In this document: positions 17,883-25,628 of the stretch, piece by piece | Layout of the letters: each line of letters starts with the position of its first letter | Position numbering within the stretch: the first letter of the stretch is position 1 | Assembly: GCF_001514285.1 (NCBI RefSeq) | Contig: NZ_KQ949024.1 | Coordinates: forward strand, 318,405-382,404 | Direction of reading: 5' to 3' | From: Streptomyces sp. DSM 15324 | Lineage (GTDB): Bacteria > Actinomycetota > Actinomycetes > Streptomycetales > Streptomycetaceae | DNA: 64,000 bases | The notes under the pieces: model-generated | Databases searched by the model: none | The model's input: only the letters and a program-made list of their open reading frames with translations | Told to the model about the DNA's origin: nothing | Made by a program: the position numbers and the translations under genes

Positions 17883-19217
17883 GTGGACACCGAAGACACC
17901 CAAGTGCTCGCCCTGCCCCGGTCGCGGACGGCGAACGAGCGGCTGCACGCCCTGATCCCCGGGGGCGCGCACACCTACGCCAAGGGCGACGACCAGTACC
18001 CCGACAACCTTGCCCCGGTCATCAGCCACGGCCGGGGCGCCCATGTGTGGGACGTCGACGGCAACCGCTATGTCGAGTACGGCTCCGGCCTGCGCTCGGT
18101 CAGCCTCGGCCACGCCCATCCCCGGGTGATCGAGGCGGTGCGGCGGGAACTCGACCGCGGCAGCAACTTCGTCCGGCCGTCCATCGTGGAGGTGGAGGCC
18201 GCGGAACGCTTCCTGGCCACGGTGCCCACCGCCGAGATGGTGAAGTTCGCGAAGAACGGCTCCGACGCCACCACCGCCGCCGTACGCCTCGCCCGGGCCG
18301 CCACCGGGCGGCCGCGGGTGGCTCTCTGCGCCGACCATCCGTTCTTCTCCGTCGACGACTGGTTCATCGGCACCACGCCGATGTCCGCCGGCATCCCGTC
18401 GTCGACCAACGAGCTGACCGTGGCGTTCCCGTACGGGGACCTGGCCGCCACCGAGGAACTCCTCACCCGGTACGAGGGCGAGGTGGCGTGTCTGATCCTG
18501 GAACCCGCCACCCACACCGAGCCGCCGCCCGGGTACCTCGCCGGTCTGCGCGAGCTGGCCGACCGGCACGGCTGCGTCCTGATCTTCGACGAGATGATCA
18601 CCGGTTTCCGCTGGTCCGAGGCGGGCGCCCAGGGCCTGTACGGCGTGGTCCCCGACCTCTCCACGTTCGGCAAGGCGCTGGGCAACGGGTTCGCCGTCTC
18701 CGCGCTGGCCGGGCGGCGCGATCTGATGGAGCTGGGCGGGCTGCGGCACTCCGGCGACCGGGTGTTCCTGCTGTCGACCACGCACGGCGCGGAGACGCAC
18801 TCCCTGGCGGCCGCGATGGCCGTGCAGTCCACCTATGTCGAGGAGGGGGTCACGGCGCGGCTGCACGCCCTCGGCGAGCGGCTGGCCGCCGGGGTCCGCG
18901 AGGTCGCGGCCCACATGGGCGTCGGCGACCACCTCGTCGTCCTGGGCCGGGCCAGCAACCTGGTCTTCGCCACCCTCGACGAGCACGGGCAGCCGTCGCA
19001 GCGCTACCGCACGCTCTTCCTGCGCCGGCTCCTCGCGGGCGGGGTCCTGGCCCCGTCGTTCGTGGTGAGCAGCGCGCTCAGCGAGGCCGACGTCGATCAC
19101 ACGGTCGACGTGGTGGCGCAGGCGTGCGCGGTGTACCGGAAGGCGCTGGACGCCGCCGACCCCACACCCTGGCTGGCCGGGCGGCCGGTGAAGCCCGTGT
19201 TCCGCCGTCTGGCGTGA
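17883..19217 (+). CDS. Class III (glutamate-1-semialdehyde aminomutase-like) sugar-cluster aminotransferase
   Basis: 444 residues from GTG 17883, with GAGG at 17874-17877. It opens LIPGGAHTYAKGDDQYP and carries KNGSDATTAAVRLARA, the IFDEMITGFRW aspartate site and the PLP lysine in FGKALGNGF (K264). It is similar to HemL but differs at the start and sits at the end of a sugar operon, so it is more likely a PLP aminotransferase acting on a keto sugar or a small aldehyde than a haem enzyme. It would complete the amino-sugar part of the pathway. It converges on the PAP2 gene with only a 7 bp gap. Confidence 0.82.
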   Translation: MDTEDTQVLALPRSRTANERLHALIPGGAHTYAKGDDQYPDNLAPVISHGRGAHVWDVDGNRYVEYGSGLRSVSLGHAHPRVIEAVRRELDRGSNFVRPSIVEVEAAERFLATVPTAEMVKFAKNGSDATTAAVRLARAATGRPRVALCADHPFFSVDDWFIGTTPMSAGIPSSTNELTVAFPYGDLAATEELLTRYEGEVACLILEPATHTEPPPGYLAGLRELADRHGCVLIFDEMITGFRWSEAGAQGLYGVVPDLSTFGKALGNGFAVSALAGRRDLMELGGLRHSGDRVFLLSTTHGAETHSLAAAMAVQSTYVEEGVTARLHALGERLAAGVREVAAHMGVGDHLVVLGRASNLVFATLDEHGQPSQRYRTLFLRRLLAGGVLAPSFVVSSALSEADVDHTVDVVAQACAVYRKALDAADPTPWLAGRPVKPVFRRLA

Positions 19218-19224
19218 CGTCATG

Positions 19225-19953
19225 TCAGCGGCGCTCGCCCCGGCCGGCCTCGACCGTCGTGTCGGTCGTCCGTCCGGTGGTCCGGTCGGCCGTCCGGTGG
19301 TCCGGCCGGCCCGTCAGCCGGTCAGCCGTCCGGTCGACCAGCCACGCGGTCGCCGGTGTCAGCGCCAGCGCGGTGCACCAGCCGCCGAGGACGTCGGTCG
19401 GGTAGTGGGCGCCCAGGGCGACCTGCGCCCAGCCCATGGCGGCGCCGGCGACCAGCGCCGCGCCGAGGACGAGTGAGGCGCCGGCCGTCCTGCCGAGGCG
19501 GAGCCGGTCGGTCACGAGCAGCGCCACGGCGAGGGCGAGCGCGGTGAGGAAGGCGGTGTGCCCGCTCGGATAGGACAGGTTCCCGTCGTGGATGGTGCGT
19601 CCCACGAGGGACTTGAGCAGCGTCGCCGTGCCCACGGCGGCGCCCGTGCCGGCCACGACGAGCACCGCCGCGCGGGGCCGCCGCAGCAGCAGACAGCCCG
19701 TGACGGTGACGAGGACCACCGTCACGGCGCCCGCGGGCTCCCCCAGGGAGTCCAGGGCCAGCGCGACGTGCCGCCAGGGCGGCGTCACCCCGTCGACCAC
19801 CGTGGAGATCCGGGTGTCGACCGAGCCGGGCCGGCTGTCGTCGGCGTAGCGGATGCCGAGCGTGACGACCAGCAGCGAGGCGAGGGCCGCCATCAGCCCG
19901 AGCCACCCCCGCGACGACGGGGGCAGCACCGCGGGCGCCGACCGGTCGGTCAC
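19225..19953 (-). CDS. PAP2 superfamily membrane phosphatase
   Basis: 242 residues from ATG at 19953. Five to six hydrophobic helices carry the three PAP2 motifs: K114/R119 in KSLVGRT, YPSGHT at 128-133, and H183/D187 in GAHYPTD. The usual Arg of the third motif is Gln177, which is unusual but does not remove the catalytic histidines. Such enzymes dephosphorylate lipid phosphates, including undecaprenyl diphosphate. Lying tail-to-tail with the polysaccharide cluster, it could recycle the lipid carrier, but this is inference. The C-terminal tail of about 40 residues is Arg/Thr/Asp-rich and built on a short DNA repeat (19260-19320). Confidence 0.85.
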   Translation of the reverse strand: MTDRSAPAVLPPSSRGWLGLMAALASLLVVTLGIRYADDSRPGSVDTRISTVVDGVTPPWRHVALALDSLGEPAGAVTVVLVTVTGCLLLRRPRAAVLVVAGTGAAVGTATLLKSLVGRTIHDGNLSYPSGHTAFLTALALAVALLVTDRLRLGRTAGASLVLGAALVAGAAMGWAQVALGAHYPTDVLGGWCTALALTPATAWLVDRTADRLTGRPDHRTADRTTGRTTDTTVEAGRGERR

Positions 19954-20263
19954 GGGCGGCCTGCGGTGCTCTGCCGTGATCGGTGGGCGGTGTTCCGGAT
20001 CCGTAACAGCACTCCTCCCGGGGCCGGTTCGGAATCGGTTGGCGGGCGCCGACTGCCGCCGGCACCTCTCGGCACCCTAGCCAACCCGGGCTCCGAGGCA
20101 CACCGCGATCGGGTTGTCCTCAGGTCAACACTCCTTGAAGTACGGTCCACGGCGGCGCCCGAGCCGCGGCGGCGTCAGCGTCCCGTCAAGAACCGGCCCC
20201 GCTGCGTCAGGGGACCGTCAGAGCCGGTCGCCCGGTTCGGCGACCGCGCCTAGCGTCGACGGT
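19954..20263. other. Divergent intergenic region
   Basis: 310 bp between the PAP2 gene (-) and the small membrane protein (+). No ORF with coding character is seen. It should contain both promoters. TTGAAG near 20137 could be a -35 for the rightward gene but no convincing -10 pairs with it. I see no repeat or RNA structure worth naming. Confidence 0.5.
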
Positions 20264-20779
20264 ATGCACCTCTGGGGACCGCGCCCGCCCGGCGACCTCC
20301 ACCGGCGCGGGGGCGTCCGGCTCGCCGCGGGCTGCGCCCTGCTCTTCGGCACGCTGGCCGTCCTGGTCGACTGGGACGCCGGCACGCTGACCGGCCCGCG
20401 CGCCGCGCTCTGGCTCACCCTGACGGCGACCCTCTTCGCCGTCCTGCTCCCGCCGCGCGTCACCGCCGGCCCCGGCCGGCTGACGGTCCACGGTCCGCTG
20501 GGCCGACGCACCGTGCGGACCGACTCCCTGCGCTCCGTCCGGCGCCACGACGGCGTCACCACCCGGCTCGTCCTGCGGGACACCGACGGCCACCACGTCG
20601 AACTGGATGCCCGTGTCCTGGCCACCGACCCCTTCCTCCGGCACGAGGTCGACACGGGCGTCCGCCGCTCCCTGGAGCGGGGCACCCTGCGCCAGGGCGA
20701 ACTGGCACTGCGCCGACTGACCGAGGAGATCGACGGCGAGACGGTCGAGGCGGTCCTGCGCGCCTCCGGGATGTCGTGA
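20264..20779 (+). CDS. Hypothetical membrane protein with PH-like region
   Basis: 171 residues from ATG 20264. Two hydrophobic helices (about residues 17-37 and 45-63) are followed by a soluble part with alternating beta-type segments (LTVHGPLGRRTVRTDSL, then TRLVLRDTDGHHVELD), resembling bacterial PH-domain membrane proteins. The last 60 residues are charged and helical. No enzyme motif is seen. The function is unknown. The upstream frame is open but lies in non-coding-looking sequence, so the ATG is preferred. Confidence 0.7.
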   Translation: MHLWGPRPPGDLHRRGGVRLAAGCALLFGTLAVLVDWDAGTLTGPRAALWLTLTATLFAVLLPPRVTAGPGRLTVHGPLGRRTVRTDSLRSVRRHDGVTTRLVLRDTDGHHVELDARVLATDPFLRHEVDTGVRRSLERGTLRQGELALRRLTEEIDGETVEAVLRASGMS

Positions 20780-20831
20780 CCCGGAGTGCGAGTGCCGGGG
20801 GCAGGGGCGCGGGGGCCCCGGGCCGGGGCGT

Positions 20832-21362
20832 CTAGAGGCAGTCGAGGACGAGATAGCCGTCGACGCGGTGCACGGTCCCGCCGTCGGGGTCCGGCGGGAG
20901 GGCGTGGCCGAGGGCTTCCGCGCGGACCTCGCCGATCCACTGGTCGTGCTGGTACTCGTGGTTGACGAGCACGGTGAGCAGATGGGTCGCCACGACGGTG
21001 AGCTGGGCGGGTGCCCCGACCCGGCCGGCGGCGATGTCGCCGATGCGGGCGTGGACGCGGTCGGCGACGGTGTCACGGAAGGCGGTGAGCCGTTCGACGG
21101 TGGGCAGCGCGCCACGGAACTTCTCCGGGTTCGCCGAGTCCATCAGCGCGTCCAGTTCCGGGTCGGGGCTGGGTTCGGCCGCGGTGAGGTTGCGGATCAT
21201 GAAGTGGGCGACATGGGCCTGGTGGCCCAGATGCCAGCCGATGGCGCTGGAGTTCTCGTGCGGGCGCCAGGTCACCTCGTCCGGCGTGAGGTCCTTCCAG
21301 AGGTCGTCGGTGTAGGCGCGGGCCCGGTCGTACTCGCGCAGCAGTGCCGCCAGCTCGTGCAT
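20832..21362 (-). CDS. DinB family protein
   Basis: 176 residues from ATG at 21362, with GAGG seven bases upstream. The N-terminus (LLREYDRARAYTDDLW), GWHLGHQAHVAHF near residue 42 and NHEYQHDQW near residue 134 fit the four-helix DinB/YfiT bundle with its three-histidine metal site. Family members include thiol-dependent transferases such as mycothiol S-transferase, and damage-inducible proteins of unknown role. A mycothiol link is plausible in an actinomycete but cannot be shown here. Confidence 0.78.
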   Translation of the reverse strand: MHELAALLREYDRARAYTDDLWKDLTPDEVTWRPHENSSAIGWHLGHQAHVAHFMIRNLTAAEPSPDPELDALMDSANPEKFRGALPTVERLTAFRDTVADRVHARIGDIAAGRVGAPAQLTVVATHLLTVLVNHEYQHDQWIGEVRAEALGHALPPDPDGGTVHRVDGYLVLDCL

Positions 21363-21511
21363 ACGGTCGCCTCATCCGTGCTCGGGGGCCGTCTGCGCCT
21401 CGGCCGGCGCCGTTGTGCCCGGTTCCGCTCGCACGGTAGGACGTCCGGCTCCCCTTGCGGTAGAGGATCACGGGGAAGGGTGCGATGCCGTGCAGGCAGC
21501 CCCCATGGGGT

Positions 21512-21554
21512 GGCAGGGGTGCGCCCGTCCGGTCCGGGCGGGCGCACCCCTGCC
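21512..21554. terminator. Strong hairpin, terminator of the leftward ycnI operon
   Basis: A perfect 16 bp inverted repeat (21512-21527 with 21539-21554) around an 11-base loop, GC-rich and without a T run, 20 bp past the stop of the YcnI gene. This fits a Streptomyces-type factor-independent terminator. Confidence 0.75.
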
Positions 21555-21573
21555 GCGCGGGTGAGGCGTCCGC

Positions 21574-22365
21574 TCAGTCCTCGGACGCCGCTGCCGAGCG
21601 GCGCCGGAACACCCACCACGCGCCGCCTCCCAGCACGGCGAGCGCCGCGATCGCGCCACCGGCGAGCAGCCCGGCCGAGCCGCCCCCGTCCTCCTTCTCG
21701 TCTTTCTTCTCGCCCTTCTTCTCGCCCTTCTTCTCCCCGTCCTTCTTCTCGGCGGTCGTGGCAGCCGGTGCCGAGGTGCCGGAGGAGGGCGTCGACGCGG
21801 TGGCCGAAGGTGCGGCGCTCGCCGTGGGGCTGGAGCCGAGGGGCGTGGCGCCCGGCGCGGCGGCCTTCAGCTTCAGCAGGGGCGCGGGCTGTTCGGGCTC
21901 CGCCCCGCCGCCGGGCAGCTCGATCCAGCGGGAGATCTCGCCGTCGCTGTAGGTCTCGACCGTCTTGAAGGCGAGTTCCTCCGCCTTCGGCAGCTGGCGG
22001 ACCTTGACCTTGTACTCGGCATCGGTGCCGACGGCGAGCTTCGGGCCGCCGACGGTGTAGCCGTCGCCCGTGACCTTGAACGTCCAGCCCTTGGGGGCTG
22101 CGACGAGCGTGACGTCACCCGGGGCGATGCCCTTCGGCAGGACGACGCGCATCTCGGTGAAGCCCGCCGAGGCCGACTCCGCCTCGGAGACGAAGGTGAG
22201 GGTGACGTTCTCGGCCAGGGCCCGCGCGGTGTCGGCCTCGACCTCCGCGTGGGCGAAGGCGGGCGCGGCCAGGGCGAGGGCGGCGGTCAGCGTGAGGACG
22301 CCGACGGCACCGGCCCGCCGCGCGGTGCGGGCGGAGGCGTACGGGGACGCGGGGAACGGGGACAC
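21574..22365 (-). CDS. YcnI family (DUF1775) copper-binding-type membrane-anchored protein, copy 1
   Basis: 263 residues from ATG at 22365. A signal peptide ends AFA at 36-38, leaving His39 as the mature N-terminus, as in copper-binding YcnI. The DUF1775 domain spans about 40-165 (KGWTF, TYSDGEISRWIELP). A low-complexity Ala/Ser/Thr linker and a charged stretch of EKKGEKK repeats lead to one C-terminal transmembrane helix near 235-253. Compared with the second copy at 26712, the WTGG tryptophan segment is replaced by TVGG, so metal binding may differ. It follows a His-rich membrane protein gene and probably forms an operon with it. Confidence 0.85.
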   Translation of the reverse strand: MSPFPASPYASARTARRAGAVGVLTLTAALALAAPAFAHAEVEADTARALAENVTLTFVSEAESASAGFTEMRVVLPKGIAPGDVTLVAAPKGWTFKVTGDGYTVGGPKLAVGTDAEYKVKVRQLPKAEELAFKTVETYSDGEISRWIELPGGGAEPEQPAPLLKLKAAAPGATPLGSSPTASAAPSATASTPSSGTSAPAATTAEKKDGEKKGEKKGEKKDEKEDGGGSAGLLAGGAIAALAVLGGGAWWVFRRRSAAASED

Positions 22366-23077
22366 AGGGGGACTCCTTGCTGGTGCGGGGACCCGGTCGG
22401 CCGCAGACGGCCGGCCGGGGTGAGGGAAGGACCGGGACGCGGGTCCGTCCCGGGGGTCCCCTGCGCACCAGCGCGTGTTCCAGATCCCGTGTCCCCGCCG
22501 CCGTGGGGGGAGTGACGTGGCCGGTCCGGCCCGCGGCCCCCGACGGCTCGCCGAACGTTCCGCCCACGAGCGGCGGCAGCACCCGCGCCAGCACGGCGAG
22601 CACGGCCGACCGCACGGTCCGGGCCGCCGCCAGAGCCATGGTCACGGCGGCGTCGGCACGGTGGAGCAGCCAGGCCGTGGCGAGCGCCGCCAGCAGGTGG
22701 GCCACCGTCATGGCCGTGCCCGCGTGGTGCGGGACATGCCCGTCCGACATCGCGGCGTGCCCTGCGTGACCGGCGTGACCGGCGTGCCCCAGGGGGGCCG
22801 TCGCCGTCTCGTGCCCGTGTCCCGCCCCGGCCAGGGCGAGGTGCAGCCCGGTCTGCGCCACCAGGGTGCAGCCGACGGCCACCGGCAGCGAGAGCGCGCG
22901 CCGTACGAAGGGCCGGGCCAGCGCGCACTGGGCCACCGTGAAGAGGGTCACCAGCCGCCACGGCACCGTCTGTTCGGTGACGGCGTGATGGCCGAGGGCC
23001 GCGAGCACACTGCCGACGAGGGCGAACAGCCCGGCTCGCACCCACGCGGAGGCACGGTCGGGCTTCTTCGCGGTCAC
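22115..23077 (-). CDS. His-rich four-helix membrane protein (possible copper handling), read-through C-terminus
   Basis: Residues 1 to about 190 from ATG at 23077 form a membrane protein with about four helices and a His-rich loop (GHAGHAGHAAMSDGHVPHH) between helices 3 and 4, which suggests metal binding. A paralogue at 27532-28122 has the same layout and stops about ten residues after a shared RRGPP motif. Here the frame has no stop there and runs 115 more codons to 22115, overlapping the YcnI gene by 251 bp with Arg/Pro-rich, shadow-like sequence. The real functional end is probably near 22440; the extension may reflect a lost stop or a frameshift. The likely role is copper delivery together with YcnI. 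Confidence 0.65.
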   Translation of the reverse strand: MTAKKPDRASAWVRAGLFALVGSVLAALGHHAVTEQTVPWRLVTLFTVAQCALARPFVRRALSLPVAVGCTLVAQTGLHLALAGAGHGHETATAPLGHAGHAGHAGHAAMSDGHVPHHAGTAMTVAHLLAALATAWLLHRADAAVTMALAAARTVRSAVLAVLARVLPPLVGGTFGEPSGAAGRTGHVTPPTAAGTRDLEHALVRRGPPGRTRVPVLPSPRPAVCGRPGPRTSKESPCVPVPRVPVRLRPHRAAGRCRRRPHADRRPRPGRARLRPRGGRGRHRAGPGRERHPHLRLRGGVGLGGLHRDARRPAEGHRPG

Positions 23078-23148
23078 CTCGACGTATACGGAGGGAAGGC
23101 CGGGGCCGTTCAGGAAAACCCGTGGTCAGCCGCAGGATGCCCCCCTCG

Positions 23149-23154
23149 TATAAT
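23149..23154 (+). promoter_or_regulatory. Consensus -10 hexamer for the MarR gene
   Basis: TATAAT at 23149-23154 is a perfect -10 hexamer in otherwise very GC-rich DNA, 84 bp before the MarR start. No good -35 is seen at 17-18 bp, so it may need an activator. Confidence 0.5.
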
Positions 23155-23190
23155 TTGGCTCCGAACGATCGCCCCACGACCGAAGACCAA

Positions 23191-23225
23191 GACCGACGAC
23201 CGACGACCGACGACCGACGACCGAA
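23191..23225. repeat. 7-bp tandem repeat in the marR 5' leader
   Basis: Four perfect copies of GACCGAC (23191-23218) and a fifth ending GACCGAA (23219-23225) run directly into the AAAGGAG ribosome site. A degenerate copy precedes the array at 23179. The array lies between the -10 and the start codon. Confidence 0.85.
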
Positions 23226-23237
23226 AGGAGCGTGCCA

Positions 23238-23810
23238 GTGCCAGGGCACCGGTCCATCACCGAAGCGGAGAAGCTGGCCGCGGCCAAGCTCGGCGGGATA
23301 CCGATCCACCGCGAGCAGATGGCGGTGGTCGCCAACATCTACCGCGCCGCGTCGGCCGTCCGCCAGCACCTGGAGAACTCCGTGCTGCGCGGCGCCGATC
23401 TGACCTGGACCGCGTTCGTCGTGCTCTGGGTGGTGTGGGTCTGGGGCGAGTCCGAGACCCGGCACGTGGCGGAGGAGGCCGGTATCTCCAAGGGCACGCT
23501 CACCGGGGTCTCCCGGACCCTGGAGGGGCGCGGGCTGCTCCGGCGGGCGGGTCACCCCTCCGACGGCCGGCTGGTGCTGCTGAGCCTCACCGAGGAGGGC
23601 GAGACGCTGATGCGCCGCCTGTTCCCGGAGTTCAACCAGGAGGAGGCGTTCGTCGCCTCCCGGCTCAGCGACGACGAGTGCCGCGGCGTCGCCGAGGGGC
23701 TGCGCCAGGTCGTACGGCAGGTCGAGGAGCACGGCGAGGAGCGCCGGCTGGCCCTCCTCGACGGCGCCGAACCGGCCCCGCGCCGCAGCGGCCGGCGGGC
23801 GAAGGGCTGA
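23238..23810 (+). CDS. MarR family transcriptional regulator
   Basis: 190 residues. GTG 23238 is chosen over GTG 23232 because GGAG at 23227-23230 leaves 7 bp of spacing, against 1 bp for the other. The winged helix-turn-helix is at about residues 50-125, with HVAEEAGISKGTLTGVSRTLEGRGLLRR as the recognition region and HPSDGRLVLLSLTEEG as the wing. The C-terminal helices serve dimerisation. It is divergent from the His-rich membrane protein/YcnI operon across 160 bp and could regulate it, or itself; the ligand is unknown. The protein ends in a short basic tail. Confidence 0.85.
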   Translation: MPGHRSITEAEKLAAAKLGGIPIHREQMAVVANIYRAASAVRQHLENSVLRGADLTWTAFVVLWVVWVWGESETRHVAEEAGISKGTLTGVSRTLEGRGLLRRAGHPSDGRLVLLSLTEEGETLMRRLFPEFNQEEAFVASRLSDDECRGVAEGLRQVVRQVEEHGEERRLALLDGAEPAPRRSGRRAKG

Positions 23811-23844
23811 GCCGGGTAATTCCCGAGGTGCTGCCCCCGGGTGC

Positions 23845-24654
23845 TCAGGTCCCGGTGTCCCCGGTGGGCCTGAGCACCACGAAGTCGGCGTTCGCCGGGT
23901 CGACGCAGACCGCGAGGCGGCCCACCCCCTCCGCGTCCACCGGCCCCATCTGCACACTGCCGCCGTGGCCGGTGACCTCGGCGACGGCGGCGTCGCAGTC
24001 CTCGACGGCGAAGACCGGGTGCCAGTAGGGGTGTCCGTCCGCGAGGGAGAGGTCCTGTTCGCGGACCTCCATCAGACCGCCCTGCATCCGTTCCTCGGGG
24101 AGCCCCTCGGGGGTGATGAGGGTGTACGTGCCCTCGCCGCCCGGCATCTCCATGTCGCCGAACCGCCAGCCGAGGACCTCGCCGTAGAACTCCTTGGCGG
24201 CGCGCGCGTCGGTCGTGTACAGCTCGGTCCAGGACAGCGAGCCGGGCTCCTCGACCAGCTCGAAGCCCGCTTCTCTGCCCGGCTGCCAGACGGCGAACTG
24301 GCCGCCCTGGGGGTCGCTGTACTGCGCCATCTTCCCCCAGTCGCCGAGGTCGCGGGGTTCCACCCGGACCGTGCCGCCCGCCCGCCGGACGGCCTCGGTC
24401 GTGGCGTCCGCGTCGTCGACGTCGTAGTAGATCATCCAGGCGGAGCGCGCGCCCTCCTCGGTCAGCCGGCCGAGCCCGGCGACGGTCCTGCCGTCCTTCT
24501 TGAACATCCCGCCCTGGCTGTCGTCCCCCTCGCCGCCCATGGGCTCGTACTCCCAGCCGAGCACGGCGTGGTAGAAGTCGGCGGCGGTCCGGACATCGGG
24601 GGCGCCGAGGTCGATCCAGCAGGGGGCACCGGGAGTGGGGTCGGTGGTGATCAC
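23845..24654 (-). CDS. VOC family protein, two glyoxalase-like domains
   Basis: 269 residues from GTG at 24654, preceded by GGAAGGG at 7 bp. Two homologous halves are visible: [24 protein letters not shown] in the first and [24 protein letters not shown] in the second. Each ends with a metal-position acidic or histidine segment ([27 protein letters not shown]). Such double-VOC proteins are common in Streptomyces and most have no assigned reaction; some bind antibiotics or act as dioxygenases. It converges on the MarR gene with a 34 bp gap. Confidence 0.83.
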   Translation of the reverse strand: MITTDPTPGAPCWIDLGAPDVRTAADFYHAVLGWEYEPMGGEGDDSQGGMFKKDGRTVAGLGRLTEEGARSAWMIYYDVDDADATTEAVRRAGGTVRVEPRDLGDWGKMAQYSDPQGGQFAVWQPGREAGFELVEEPGSLSWTELYTTDARAAKEFYGEVLGWRFGDMEMPGGEGTYTLITPEGLPEERMQGGLMEVREQDLSLADGHPYWHPVFAVEDCDAAVAEVTGHGGSVQMGPVDAEGVGRLAVCVDPANADFVVLRPTGDTGT

Positions 24655-24803
24655 GTGGATTTCCCTTCCGCAGGTCCTGGTCCCTTCAGCCTGACACCGG
24701 CCGCCGACCCCCGCCCGTCGGCCCGCCGGGCCGCAGACCGGCGAAGGGCTCCCGCCTGCCGCGTGAAGGGCCCGGATCATGCGCCCTGGGTATGCTCGCC
24801 GCC

Positions 24804-25448
24804 ATGGCGAACACCGTGACCAGCTACGACTACGAGAAGGACGGCGCGGCGATCTACCGTCAGTCCTTCGCCACCATTCGCGCGGAGGCCGATCTCTCGG
24901 GGCTGCCCGCCGATGTCGCGCAGGTCGTGGTCCGGATGATCCACGCCTGCGGGATGGTGGACCTGGTACGGGATGTCGCCTACACGCCGGGCGTCGTGGC
25001 GCGGGCCCGTGAGGCCCTGCTCGGGGGCGCGCCCGTCCTCTGCGACGTGCAGATGGTGGCGAGCGGGGTGACCCGCCGACGGCTGCCCGCGGGCAACGAG
25101 GTGCTCTGCACCCTGTCCGACCCGGCCGTGCCGGAGCTGGCCGCGGAGCTGGGGACGACACGCAGCGCCGCCGCGCTGGAGCTGTGGCGGGACCGGCTGG
25201 AGGGCGCGGTCGTCGCCGTCGGCAACGCCCCCACCGCGCTGTTCCGGCTGCTGGAGATGATCGAGGCGGGCGCACCCCGGCCCGCCGCCGTGATCGGCGC
25301 ACCGGTCGGTTTCGTCGGTGCCGCCGAGTCCAAGGACGCGCTGGCCGCGAACCCGTCCGGACTGGAGTACCTGGTGGTGCGGGGCCGCCGCGGGGGCAGC
25401 GCGATCGCCGCGGCGGCGGTCAACGCCCTTGCCTCAGAGGAGGAGTGA
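24804..25448 (+). CDS. cobH: Precorrin-8X methylmutase
   Basis: 214 residues from ATG 24804; ATG 24792 in the same frame is possible, but family proteins start just before [15 protein letters not shown]. The catalytic histidine lies in [12 protein letters not shown] near residue 44, and [10 protein letters not shown] and [11 protein letters not shown] match the substrate-binding segments of CobH/CbiC. It moves the C11 methyl to C12 to give hydrogenobyrinate in the cobalamin corrin pathway. The convergent cobK follows, so part of the corrin pathway sits here, while the rest of the cob genes are not in the window. Confidence 0.9.
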   Translation: MANTVTSYDYEKDGAAIYRQSFATIRAEADLSGLPADVAQVVVRMIHACGMVDLVRDVAYTPGVVARAREALLGGAPVLCDVQMVASGVTRRRLPAGNEVLCTLSDPAVPELAAELGTTRSAAALELWRDRLEGAVVAVGNAPTALFRLLEMIEAGAPRPAAVIGAPVGFVGAAESKDALAANPSGLEYLVVRGRRGGSAIAAAAVNALASEEE

Positions 25449-25476
25449 CGGCGCCGACGGCAGGCGAATGAGCGGC

Positions 25477-25541
25477 GGTACGGCGGTCAGCCGCCCGCAG
25501 CGGACCGCTGTGCGGTGACCCGGCGGGCCGCCGCCTCAGCG
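25477..25541. repeat. Degenerate duplicate of the cobK 3' end
   Basis: About 65 bp here align with 25619-25683 at an offset of 142 bp. On the minus strand both encode a matching tail: AEAAARRVTAQRS here, PEAAAQWVTERRS in cobK, each followed by a TGA (25487 and 25629). It looks like an old partial tandem duplication. Confidence 0.65.
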
Positions 25542-25628
25542 GTGAATGCCGACGCAGCAGGTCCCGCTCGCCGATCCGTGCCCGGAATGACGGCCTCGGC
25601 GGTGGCGGATGACAGCGCGGTACGGCGG

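Noticed and set aside
17883..19217. Haem-pathway glutamate-1-semialdehyde aminomutase (hemL)
   Set aside because: The fold matches, but the start differs from HemL and the gene ends a polysaccharide operon with no haem genes around it.
22755..22790. Regulatory tandem repeat in the GHAGHAGHA region
   Set aside because: The 9-bp DNA repeat is explained by the coding of the His-rich loop of the membrane protein.
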